A stretch of DNA of 22,348 bases from JBMNUL01 sp050946255 (GTDB taxonomy: Bacteria; Actinomycetota; Coriobacteriia; Coriobacteriales; CADBOM01). A program made the position numbers and the translations under genes. The stretch spans positions 1-22,348 of the forward strand of contig JBMNUL010000024.1 of NCBI GenBank assembly GCA_050946255.1. The letters run 5' to 3'. Shown in pieces: positions 15,542 through 22,348 of this stretch. Position 1 is the stretch's first letter. Each line of letters starts with the position of its first letter. The notes beneath the pieces were generated by a model. The model was not told where the DNA came from and searched no databases. It was given only the letters and a program-made list of their open reading frames with translations.

Positions 15542-15590
15542 CTCAGATATCCGATCTGAGAGGCGACGGGTGAGATCTCATCGTCGCCTC
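15542..15590 (-). terminator. Two adjacent perfect hairpins between flavodoxin and PDF-like genes
   Basis: The first is CTCAGAT (15542-15548), loop ATCCG, ATCTGAG (15554-15560). The second is GAGGCGACG (15560-15568) and CGTCGCCTC (15582-15590), enclosing the palindrome TGAGATCTCA. The larger one lies about 65 bases past the flavodoxin stop and could terminate its transcript, though no T-tract follows. The smaller one lies 12 bases upstream of the PDF-like start and might affect its translation or be an operator. Confidence 0.5.
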
Positions 15591-15654
15591 GGCGTTGGCT
15601 GTCTGACACATGCTAGACATGCTACCAGATTTCGCGCGGACCGACTTGTTCTAC

Positions 15655-16266
15655 TCAGTTGGAAGCCGATGTTGCGGCAGTGTTTGCCCAGTCGGAGATC
15701 TCCTGATCGCTGGCACTGGAGCTGAACCGCATTCCCTCTACCCAGTTGCCGGTTCCGGCCAATTCGGCCAGGTCTTGGCCGCTCGTCCCGATATCAGAGG
15801 ATGCAGAGGTGCAGAACGGGATGACGGTCTTGCCGGTGAAATCATTGGCGGTCACGAATCCGTTTATCGGCCATGCTGCACCACCCCACCAGATTGGGTA
15901 CCCGATGAAGACGATGTCGTAGGAATCCCAGTTCGGAACTTCGGTGGTGGTCAGGGGAACATCTCGTTGGTCTGGGTTATCGTGTTCGACCGAGACCCTG
16001 CTGTTCGAGTCGTTCCAGTCCAGATCCTCATCGGAATAGGGCTCTGTTGGGGTGACCTCGAATATGTCGGCTCCCTCTGATTCCGCGATGGTCTGGGCTA
16101 CTCTTTCCGTGTTTCCAGTTGCGGAGTAATAGACCACCAGCTCGTTCGTCCCAGATGTCGTGCCAGTATCAGACGCATTCTCATTTCCGTTTTGCGAGCA
16201 TCCGGCCAGGATACCCATGCATGCCAATGCGCATGCAACTGCGATTGCAATCGCCCTTCTCTTCAT
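15655..16266 (-). CDS. Flavodoxin-like lipoprotein
   Basis: The 203-aa product starts with a lipoprotein signal peptide (MKRR, a hydrophobic run to about residue 20, lipobox LAGC with C23). A Ser/Thr/Asn/Gly linker follows, then a flavodoxin domain with the FMN phosphate loop YSATGNTERVA (47-57) and FIGYPIWWGGAAWPI, typical of the flavodoxin_4 group. It should be anchored to the outer face of the membrane and carry FMN as a one- or two-electron shuttle; its partner is not visible here. The start at 16266 is chosen over 16317 because GGTGGGG sits about nine bases upstream and the signal peptide then begins normally. A 27-base dyad lies in its promoter region. Confidence 0.9.
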   Translation of the reverse strand: MKRRAIAIAVACALACMGILAGCSQNGNENASDTGTTSGTNELVVYYSATGNTERVAQTIAESEGADIFEVTPTEPYSDEDLDWNDSNSRVSVEHDNPDQRDVPLTTTEVPNWDSYDIVFIGYPIWWGGAAWPINGFVTANDFTGKTVIPFCTSASSDIGTSGQDLAELAGTGNWVEGMRFSSSASDQEISDWANTAATSASN

Positions 16267-16308
16267 GTGCAAATCCCCACCTTTCGATTTGCGTATGCTT
16301 AGTGAAAA

Positions 16309-16335
16309 AATTCTCACTTAGATTATTTGAGAATT
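16309..16335 (-). promoter_or_regulatory. 27-base perfect dyad upstream of the flavodoxin lipoprotein gene
   Basis: AATTCTCA (16309-16316) and TGAGAATT (16328-16335) form perfect eight-base arms around an 11-base spacer. The site lies 43-69 bases upstream of the flavodoxin start in an AT-rich stretch where the promoter is expected. The size and symmetry fit a dimeric repressor operator; the regulator is unknown. Confidence 0.5.
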
Positions 16336-16401
16336 AGGTAAATGTGTACAGTTCTGGTTCGGCAACTTAGATTGCGGATTATGCATAGCATGATAATTGG
16401 A

Positions 16402-16593
16402 GCCGTGGGGGAGTTGGGCCTATTGAGCATAAGGTTTTCCGATAGCTCATAGCTTTCAATAATCTGACGGTGGGGGAGTTGGGCCTTTTGATCCTGAGGC
16501 TTCCCAATGGCTCATCGCGTTCTATCTCATGACCGTAAGGGATTGGGCCTTTGTTAGCCAGAGGTTGCCCACAGGGTCTTTTCCGGTGCTCAG
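16402..16593. repeat. Three tandem 65-bp degenerate repeats between apbE and flavodoxin genes
   Basis: Units begin near 16402, 16467 and 16532 with an exact 65-base period. Each carries a core like GTGGGGGAGTTGGGCCT, then GAGG or AAGG about 15 bases on, then a CCCA- or CCGA-containing stretch. Units 1 and 2 are most alike; unit 3 is more diverged and runs into the 3' end of apbE. Within each unit TTGGG and a later CCCAA (or a variant) can pair, enclosing CCT and AGG, so each can form a hairpin. The function is unknown: terminator array, operator array or small-RNA element are possible. Confidence 0.7.
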
Positions 16594-17576
16594 GCCTCCA
16601 GAACTCTACCGTCTACGCCGATGAGAATCGCCCCCTCGATTTCCGGGCGTGAGGCTGCGAACTCCATTCCGCGGTGCATTCCCATTGCAAGAACAGACGT
16701 GGAGAATCCCTCGGCGTCGATCGAGCGCTGGGCCACTAGGGTAACCCCGGCCAAGTCGGTTCGAACCGGCATCCCGGTCTTTGGGTGCAGGATGTGATGG
16801 TACATAATCCCATCTCGCACAAAGCAGCGCTCGTATATTCCGCTCGTGACGGCAGACGCATCTTCTAGTTCGATGGCGCCCTTGAGCTTTTCCCTGTTCG
16901 CAGGGTCCTGCACCCCTACGGTCCATTTCGAACCATCTGGCTTCCTGCCGCGTGCCACGACGTTCCCGCCTAAGTTGATGACGAACGACCCGATTCCGCA
17001 ATCCAGCATAAGCTCGACGAGCCTGTCTGCAATGTATCCCTTTGCGATTCCCCCAAGGTCCACCGAGGCTTCGGGATCTGATAGTCTGGCGCGGCATTGC
17101 TCGCCCTTGACAGGTGGCCCCTCGGGGTCGAGTGCGATTTTCCGCCAGTCAACATGCTCCATTGCGACCTCGAGCTCCGTGGGGTCGGGTATCTTGCCGG
17201 TATGGAAATCCCATAACCTCGAGGCCGAGCCAATCGTGATGTCGAACAGCCCCTCGCTTTGCGCGCAGTAGAAGAGCGAATCCCTTAGCAGCTCGTGTGT
17301 TCGCGGGTCTACGTCCACCCATTTGCCACATGCGGAGTTCAGAATCGTTATGTCGGAGTTGGGGAGAGTTCTCGAGAAAAGCCTCTCGTATGCTCGGCAG
17401 GCGTTGCGTGCACGTTCGAACGAAACGAGCACCTTTTCCGTGTCAGGACGCTCGGAATCTGGATAAGCGCTCATCCATACCACGGTGTTGAACGCCATGA
17501 AGGTGCACTTGCAAAGGCCATCTGTACTTGGCCCGCTCACCTCGAACATGTCTTGCATTGGTATTTCGTCGGGCAT
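16590..17576 (-). CDS. apbE: ApbE-like FAD:protein FMN transferase
   Basis: The 328-aa protein should transfer FMN from FAD to a Thr/Ser in FMN-binding domains, using Mg2+. Family motifs are visible: AYERLFSRTLPNSDITILN (62-80), FDITIGSASRLWDF (111-124), VDLGGIAKGYIADRLV (172-187), NLGGNVVARG (201-210), HHILHPKTGMPV (260-271) and the metal-site segment SIDAEGFSTSVLAMG (285-299). It has no lipobox or signal peptide, so it is cytoplasmic, unlike many ApbE proteins. The start at 17576 has GGAAG six bases upstream; the frame runs much further upstream (to 18080) but that part is antisense to the flavoprotein gene. It is divergent from a flavoprotein with two FMN-binding domains, its most likely substrate. 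Confidence 0.93.
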   Translation of the reverse strand: MPDEIPMQDMFEVSGPSTDGLCKCTFMAFNTVVWMSAYPDSERPDTEKVLVSFERARNACRAYERLFSRTLPNSDITILNSACGKWVDVDPRTHELLRDSLFYCAQSEGLFDITIGSASRLWDFHTGKIPDPTELEVAMEHVDWRKIALDPEGPPVKGEQCRARLSDPEASVDLGGIAKGYIADRLVELMLDCGIGSFVINLGGNVVARGRKPDGSKWTVGVQDPANREKLKGAIELEDASAVTSGIYERCFVRDGIMYHHILHPKTGMPVRTDLAGVTLVAQRSIDAEGFSTSVLAMGMHRGMEFAASRPEIEGAILIGVDGRVLEA

Positions 17577-17763
17577 GCTTGTCTTCCGATAGTCAAGTTT
17601 CCGCTGCAGAATTCTTGCACCAGATGATGTTATATCATTCACGGGGATTCCAAAACTTGTCGGTGCACCTATACCGGTGCAGGTGGGATAGAATCTCTTT
17701 TGTGCTTGCCCAGTCGAAAGATTTCGGGCTGGCATCTCGAATACGTTATGGAAGGTGGAGCAT
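17577..17763. promoter_or_regulatory. Divergent promoter region between apbE and the FMN/FAD flavoprotein
   Basis: This 187-base region should drive both genes. It contains the near-palindrome ATGATGTTATATCAT (17624-17638) and a direct repeat CGGTGCA at 17661-17667 and 17675-17681 (14-base period), the first part of the palindrome GGTGCACC. TAGAAT (17689-17694) is a good -10 for the plus-strand gene, though no matching -35 is evident, which would fit activator dependence. GGAAGG (17750-17755) is the ribosome binding site for the flavoprotein. Confidence 0.45.
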
Positions 17764-20082
17764 ATGAGCGACGGCGCGGAGTTTCGAAAGAGGGGATATT
17801 CGAAGGGGGATATCGAGGAGGCATCACGTGGATTTGCCACCAGCCCCTCTAGCAGCAGGGTTTGTCCGGATGGAAGGGTCAGCGCCACTGTACCTGGGTT
17901 CAAGGGCGATGTGACCGCGACTCTCGATGTCGACAAGCAGACAGGAGAGATCAGGAGCGTCGAGATATCTGGAGATGCGGAGAGCGTGGGCCGTTCTGGC
18001 GATGCCATGCGCAAGCTCGAAGCTGCGATGAACGAGAGCAAGAGCATCGATGTCGACGCCATCTCTAGCGCAACCGTCACTTCCCAGGCCGTGCTAGATG
18101 CTGCCGACTACGCCTACAAGATGGCCATGGGACAGCTGAGCGAGAACGCCAAGATGAAGCCCGGGCGATATGAGACCGAGCAGTACGGCTTCTACAGCGG
18201 CCTTCCGGTGAAGATAGGCGTCACGGTGGATGAGAACTCCATCAAGGACATCGATGTCGACGATGACAATCTCGAGATCGGCGTTATGCTGCGCGCTGTC
18301 AAGGACAGGTACATTCCCCGCATGATCTCGAGCCAGGCTCTGGCAGTCGATGCGATCTCGGGAGCCACTGTCACCAGCAACGCGGTGCGCTTGGGCGTCG
18401 AGCAATGCGTGAAGGATGCTTATGCCGCTGCTGGTGCTGGTACAGACGCCGCATTTGGGATGCTCCGCCCTCAGGATATCGATGACGTTCCAGACGATCT
18501 CGAGCCTGATTACACGGCCGACGTGCTCGTTGTTGGAATGGGAGGCTCTGGAATCTCGGCCGCCCTCTCAGCAGCGGAGAACGGTGCTAAGGTCATCGCT
18601 ATAGACAAGGCAGGCAAATGGGGAGGTACGACCTGCGTCACGAGCGAGTCCTGCGCGGTAAATCCCAAGAAGTTCAAGGAGGAATTCAACGGCGGCTCAG
18701 ATTACGTTGACGCCCGAGAGTTCGAGGACGACTGGGCTAGCCGAACGCATGGAGACCACAAGCAGGACATGCTGGACCTGTACTTCGCCGAGTCCGGGAA
18801 CACAATCGACTGGCTGCACTACGACCACGAGTTCCCATACAACACTCCAAATGGCGGTCATGCGGATTATGCGACCTACGACTGCTGCTTCACCTACAAA
18901 CCCTATACCCTGGCCGACCAGAAGAACGACCTCGCCCGCTCGCTGGGCAACCTCATCAGGCAGTTCGAAGAGCTGGGCGGAACCTACATGCTCGAGACCG
19001 AGGCCATAGACTTCCTGCGCGAGGGTGATGCCGTGACCGGCGTGCGAGCCCGCAGGTTCGACGGCAGCGAGTGCGAGATCCATGCCAAGGCCACGATCAT
19101 AGGCACCGGCGGTTTTGGCTGCAATGACAACCTCATGAAGCGCTTCATGAAGGACGACTACTACCCGCTCTCGGGCAACTGGCATGCATACGGGATGACC
19201 ACCAACGACGGCAAGATGATCGAGGCGGCACTGGACGAGCTCGGAGCCGCGGTGAAGAACCCGAGCGTTCCCCCACTGTCGCATCTGGCGGGGTTCCCGG
19301 TGGACATCCTCGGGTTCGGGACGCACGAGAAGGACGAGGACTCATTCTTCACCGGCCGCAAGGCGATATGGTCTGAGGGCGACATCCCGACGACACTCTC
19401 CGTCGCCGCCGACTCACTCGCAGTGACGCGTGCTGGCCACAGGTTCATCAACGAGGAGCACTTCGCGGTCCACGGGGCCATCGTCGCCGGGCCGGAGTAC
19501 TTCACGATCTGGTCCCAGGAGCAGCTGGACAACTTCCGCGAGAACGGGTTCAAGTACGCGGATTACGGCCCCTCGATGGGATATCTCGGATGCCGTTCCA
19601 CGATTCCGCTGGGAGTCCCGCTCCCTCATCTGGACGAGGTCATGCAGGCCGGGATCTCCACGGGCTACATTCACAAGGCTGACACTATCGAGGCCTTGGC
19701 GGAGCAGATTGGGATTGACCCGCTGGTCCTGAGGTCGACGGTGGACCTCTACAACCAGAGCTGCGACAATTGCCGGGACTCAGAGTTTGGGAAGAACCCG
19801 GATTACCTGGACAGGGTCGGCGAGGGGCCATACTATGCGATCCTGGGCTGTGCCTTCTTCTACACGACTGCGGGTGCCCTAGACGTGAACACGGACATCC
19901 AGGTTCTCCGAGAGGACGGCACGCCGATCGAAGGGCTCTACGCCGTGGGCACAGACTCGATGGGAGTCCTGATGACCGAGAAGGAGCAGTACCTCGATTA
20001 TGGTGGCGCTGCTTCCGGTTGGGCCTTCACGAGCGGGAGGCTTGCAGGAAAGGCTGCGGCGAAGAAGGCTCTCGGCAAATAG
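17764..20082 (+). CDS. Cytoplasmic FAD-dependent reductase with two FMN-binding domains
   Basis: The 772-aa protein has two tandem FMN-binding domains (about 35-120 and 135-220) and a fumarate-reductase-type FAD domain (about 250-772; VVGMGGSGISAA at 256-267). The FMN attachment motif is DAISSAT in the first domain (T104, with Ser in place of Gly) and canonical DAISGAT in the second (T202), both presumably modified by the divergently encoded ApbE. There is no signal peptide and no CxxCH heme motif, so the enzyme is cytoplasmic. Near the C-terminus the expected HxTxGG active-site segment reads FYTTAGALDV, without the His, so fumarate is an unlikely substrate; a related reductase of an unsaturated compound is more likely. 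ATG 17764 is preferred over GTG 17755 because of RBS spacing. Confidence 0.9.
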   Translation: MSDGAEFRKRGYSKGDIEEASRGFATSPSSSRVCPDGRVSATVPGFKGDVTATLDVDKQTGEIRSVEISGDAESVGRSGDAMRKLEAAMNESKSIDVDAISSATVTSQAVLDAADYAYKMAMGQLSENAKMKPGRYETEQYGFYSGLPVKIGVTVDENSIKDIDVDDDNLEIGVMLRAVKDRYIPRMISSQALAVDAISGATVTSNAVRLGVEQCVKDAYAAAGAGTDAAFGMLRPQDIDDVPDDLEPDYTADVLVVGMGGSGISAALSAAENGAKVIAIDKAGKWGGTTCVTSESCAVNPKKFKEEFNGGSDYVDAREFEDDWASRTHGDHKQDMLDLYFAESGNTIDWLHYDHEFPYNTPNGGHADYATYDCCFTYKPYTLADQKNDLARSLGNLIRQFEELGGTYMLETEAIDFLREGDAVTGVRARRFDGSECEIHAKATIIGTGGFGCNDNLMKRFMKDDYYPLSGNWHAYGMTTNDGKMIEAALDELGAAVKNPSVPPLSHLAGFPVDILGFGTHEKDEDSFFTGRKAIWSEGDIPTTLSVAADSLAVTRAGHRFINEEHFAVHGAIVAGPEYFTIWSQEQLDNFRENGFKYADYGPSMGYLGCRSTIPLGVPLPHLDEVMQAGISTGYIHKADTIEALAEQIGIDPLVLRSTVDLYNQSCDNCRDSEFGKNPDYLDRVGEGPYYAILGCAFFYTTAGALDVNTDIQVLREDGTPIEGLYAVGTDSMGVLMTEKEQYLDYGGAASGWAFTSGRLAGKAAAKKALGK

Positions 20083-20087
20083 GTGAC

Positions 20088-20200
20088 GCATGCCGGGTAT
20101 GAGAGGTCCGAAGAGGGTCCGCAGCACTTGACTTGCGCTTCGAAGTGGGTTCGATGTGCTAGAGTGAGCAACTAAATCAGATGCTCCGTACCCGGCATGC
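20088..20200 (+). promoter_or_regulatory. 113-nt element bounded by a perfect 12-base inverted repeat
   Basis: GCATGCCGGGTA (20088-20099) and TACCCGGCATGC (20189-20200) are exact inverted copies. Inside, AGCAC (20123-20127) can pair with GTGCT (20156-20160), and GAGCA (20166-20170) with TGCTC (20182-20186), giving a branched fold. There is also an 11-base-period direct repeat TTCGAAGTG / TTCGATGTG (20139-20147, 20150-20158) downstream of TTGACT (20128-20133), a good -35 match. It may combine a terminator for the flavoprotein gene with a regulated promoter for the phosphoesterase gene. Confidence 0.5.
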
Positions 20201-20281
20201 TCGGTTCTGGTTCCGCCATGAGAATGGAAGCGGGCATGCAGCTGTCGGTCCTGCGAAGGTCTTGCGAACCGGAGGTGACAC

Positions 20282-22294
20282 ATGCGCTTGGCGATTATCT
20301 CAGATGCACACCTGCTGGCCACATCGCTGATTGGCGACAATGTGTCTTTCAGGGTCGATGAGGCGCGCGACACCAAGATGTTGCTCGAGAGCAGGCCGAT
20401 ATTCGAACGCGCTTGCGATGTGGTTTGCGAATGGGGAGCCGACCTCATCATCGTTCCCGGTGACATGACCAAGGACGGCGAGTTCGCCTCCAACATAGAG
20501 GCGCACGACCTCTTGATGAACCTGCGGGAAAGGCTCTCAGGCAAGGGCGTGGATTCCAAGGTCCTCGCAATCTGCGGCAATCACGACATCAACAATTCAC
20601 GAGCCTTGGATTTCTCCGAGGGGTTTTCCGTTCCCGCAACCAAGACAACCCCAGATGATTTCCGCAAGATATGGCACGACTGCGGCTACGATGGCGCGCT
20701 CTCGGAGTTCTCCAAGTGGATCTCTGAGAGAAATGGCAAGGGAGACATCGTCCAGGGATGGATGTCCTATTCCACACGTCCGGTGGAAGGCCTGACCATC
20801 ATCGCCTTGGATACATGCAAGTACATCTCCTCTTTGCACCCACTTGGCAAGGAGGAGCGCCAGACATCCGGGATGGTCTCGCCAGAGCTGCTCGAATGGC
20901 TTTCCATTCAAGTTCGCGAGGCCCATGACAGGGGAGATGCGGTGTTGGTGTTCCAACATCACGGAATCGTCCCCCATTTCGACATGGAGCCGGTGCTCAT
21001 GCCCGGATTTCTAGTCGATGGTTACGAGAGCGTTTGCAGGGCATATTCCGATATGGGAATCAAAGTGGTCCTGACCGGGCACATGCACTCCAACGACATC
21101 TCCCGTGAGGATTTTGAGAATGGGAGGTCCATCTACGATGTGGAAACCGGTTCTCTCGTGACTTATCCCAGTTGCATCAGGCTTGGCGATATCGAATTAG
21201 AACCACATCCGAGGATTCGCTTGGAGCAAAGGGAACTCGGGTCCGTGAGGTCTGACGGCTACGGCAAGATCGCCCCGATCGAAATCGACGACATCACCAG
21301 CTATGGAAGCAAGAGGCTCCTGACAGTGGAGAAGGTCAACGCCATGCTCTATGTGGCATATTTTGGGCCTCTTATCAGGAGGATTTGCGAATCTGGGTCT
21401 AAATATGCGCTGTCGAAGACCATGCATTGCAGCATCGGAGAGCTGTCCGAAGTACTGTGGAACAGGCTTGTGAAAAACATGCCGAAGAGCCGCGAGTCCG
21501 GACTCGCAATCGATTACAAGGACAGCATTTTCCTGAGCGTGTGGCACGACGTTTCCAAAGACAGGCTCATGATAGACAGGGTGGACCGCAGCTTGGGCCC
21601 GGATGCCTATGCCAGAATAGTCATGAACCCCGATTCTGGGAGAATCACGAATACGGCTGTCGAGTTGATTCGCAATCGGGGTATTGTCGACGGAACGAGC
21701 GACAACGTGGCCTTTGCAACTTTGGGGTCATTCGCGAGGTTCCTAGATGAGACCACTGCCAGTCTCGACGAGAGGGTCGTCGAAGACAAGGGAGGGGCCA
21801 GGGAATACTGCGAGAAGCTGGTCTCGAGCATCGCAACCCAAGAGGTGGATTCCAATCATACGATTCTCGAGTTGGTCGAATATTCCTACATGCAGCATCT
21901 GATGGGAAACGAGGATTGTGCTCCCTGGGCGGAAGAGGACATCGAGAAGCTGGGCGCTGCTCATGGTGATTATTCTCTCTACGGAATCTCTAAGAAAGTC
22001 GCCGTAGAGCTTTCCAACAGCGAGGAGTCCAGTGATTTCTTCGGTGGAGCCGGCATCAGCCTTGAGACGCTGTTGTGTCACGGCGGGTCGTCAGATGTGG
22101 TTTCCCGTTTGATTTACCGGCACATTTGCAATATTGCCACGAGCATGCAGGACTTGATGTTGCTGACGGCCAGGGTTATAAGGTCGAAGAAGACCGGCTT
22201 TGCAAAGCTCACCAGGTTCGTGAGCGGCTCGATGTACTCGTTGTCGCATGACCAAAGCGGAATCGACGACCACTTTATCGATGTGGAGTTCTAG
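20282..22294 (+). CDS. Calcineurin-like metallophosphoesterase with large C-terminal region
   Basis: The first ~275 residues of this 670-aa protein are a complete calcineurin-like phosphoesterase domain with the two-metal site: D8 and H10 (SDAH), D61 (PGDMT), N100-H101-D102 (GNHD), H226 (QHHG), H267 and H269 (GHMH). It should hydrolyse a phosphate ester or diester, substrate unknown. Residues about 290-670 form a region I do not recognise; it shows no signal peptide, membrane segment or repeat. There is no secretion signal, so the protein is probably cytoplasmic. GGAGGTGA (20271-20278) precedes ATG 20282. It is separated from the flavoprotein gene by a 199-base structured gap, so it is likely a separate transcription unit. 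Confidence 0.88.
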   Translation: MRLAIISDAHLLATSLIGDNVSFRVDEARDTKMLLESRPIFERACDVVCEWGADLIIVPGDMTKDGEFASNIEAHDLLMNLRERLSGKGVDSKVLAICGNHDINNSRALDFSEGFSVPATKTTPDDFRKIWHDCGYDGALSEFSKWISERNGKGDIVQGWMSYSTRPVEGLTIIALDTCKYISSLHPLGKEERQTSGMVSPELLEWLSIQVREAHDRGDAVLVFQHHGIVPHFDMEPVLMPGFLVDGYESVCRAYSDMGIKVVLTGHMHSNDISREDFENGRSIYDVETGSLVTYPSCIRLGDIELEPHPRIRLEQRELGSVRSDGYGKIAPIEIDDITSYGSKRLLTVEKVNAMLYVAYFGPLIRRICESGSKYALSKTMHCSIGELSEVLWNRLVKNMPKSRESGLAIDYKDSIFLSVWHDVSKDRLMIDRVDRSLGPDAYARIVMNPDSGRITNTAVELIRNRGIVDGTSDNVAFATLGSFARFLDETTASLDERVVEDKGGAREYCEKLVSSIATQEVDSNHTILELVEYSYMQHLMGNEDCAPWAEEDIEKLGAAHGDYSLYGISKKVAVELSNSEESSDFFGGAGISLETLLCHGGSSDVVSRLIYRHICNIATSMQDLMLLTARVIRSKKTGFAKLTRFVSGSMYSLSHDQSGIDDHFIDVEF

Positions 22295-22348
22295 GAGAAT
22301 TGTGCCTCTAGCTGGAGCTGAGCTGTCCAGATGGCTTTCCGGCTGGAT
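22295..22348 (+). other. Short non-coding end of window
   Basis: Fifty-four bases follow the phosphoesterase stop. CTGGA (22313-22317) can pair with TCCAG (22327-22331), or TCCAG with CTGGA near the end, so a terminator may begin here, but the window ends too early to tell. Confidence 0.25.

Noticed and set aside
16402..16593. CRISPR array
   Set aside because: Only three degenerate units with continuous 65-base similarity, no constant-repeat/variable-spacer pattern and no cas genes.
17577..18080. N-terminal extension of apbE by 168 codons
   Set aside because: The extension is antisense to the flavoprotein gene and has no ApbE similarity; a good RBS precedes the shorter start.
20120..20165. 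tRNA-like stretch with GGGTTCGATG resembling a T-loop
   Set aside because: The T-stem does not pair, and no acceptor, D or anticodon arm can be built.

Overview
The window looks like a chromosomal segment of an anaerobic, moderately GC-rich bacterium. The gene set fits Coriobacteriia and most likely Eggerthellaceae: a cytoplasmic molybdopterin reductase with a small Fe-S partner, a FAD enzyme with FMN-binding domains and its ApbE flavin transferase, a flavodoxin-like lipoprotein, and an Hdr/Flx electron-transfer operon. The lineage is inferred from gene content only; no rRNA, tRNA or other marker gene is present.

Layout. (1) 1-1994: the tail of an unidentified CDS, cbiC (cobalt-precorrin-8 methylmutase) and a PfkB sugar kinase. 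(2) 2412-9324: a tightly packed seven-gene operon, hdrC-hdrB-hdrA-flxD-flxC-flxB-flxA. Its order matches the HdrABC-FlxABCD NADH dehydrogenase/heterodisulfide reductase complexes of anaerobic bacteria, and it ends in a ~97-nt compound hairpin. (3) 9791-12700: a cytoplasmic DMSO-reductase-family catalytic subunit (812 aa) and a 131-aa two-cluster ferredoxin subunit, followed by a terminator and a PucR-type regulator (13047-14618). (4) 14741-15083: a second copy of the last 62 codons of flxA (95% identical) plus a second copy of its hairpin. The molybdoenzyme/regulator cassette is therefore enclosed by ~300-bp direct repeats. (5) 15110-17576, minus strand: a peptide-deformylase-like protein whose catalytic Glu is Met, a flavodoxin lipoprotein, three 65-bp tandem repeats, and apbE. 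(6) 17764-22294, plus strand: a cytoplasmic flavoprotein with two FMN-binding domains divergent from apbE, and a large calcineurin-like phosphoesterase.

How the genes may work together. FlxA should take electrons from NAD(P)H. They would pass through FlxB/FlxC and the [2Fe-2S] protein FlxD to HdrA, whose flavin could bifurcate them between ferredoxin and the HdrBC branch, where HdrB would reduce a disulfide-type acceptor. The neighbouring molybdoenzyme and its ferredoxin subunit form a separate transcription unit that could draw on the same low-potential pool; that link is inference. In the right-hand part, ApbE should attach FMN to the adjacent flavoprotein. Both lack signal peptides, so this pair acts in the cytoplasm.

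The most notable observations are the direct-repeat structure around the molybdoenzyme cassette, with a truncated flxA copy that differs almost only at synonymous sites; the duplicated hairpin with a compensatory base-pair change; the 65-bp tandem repeats; and the altered PDF-like protein.
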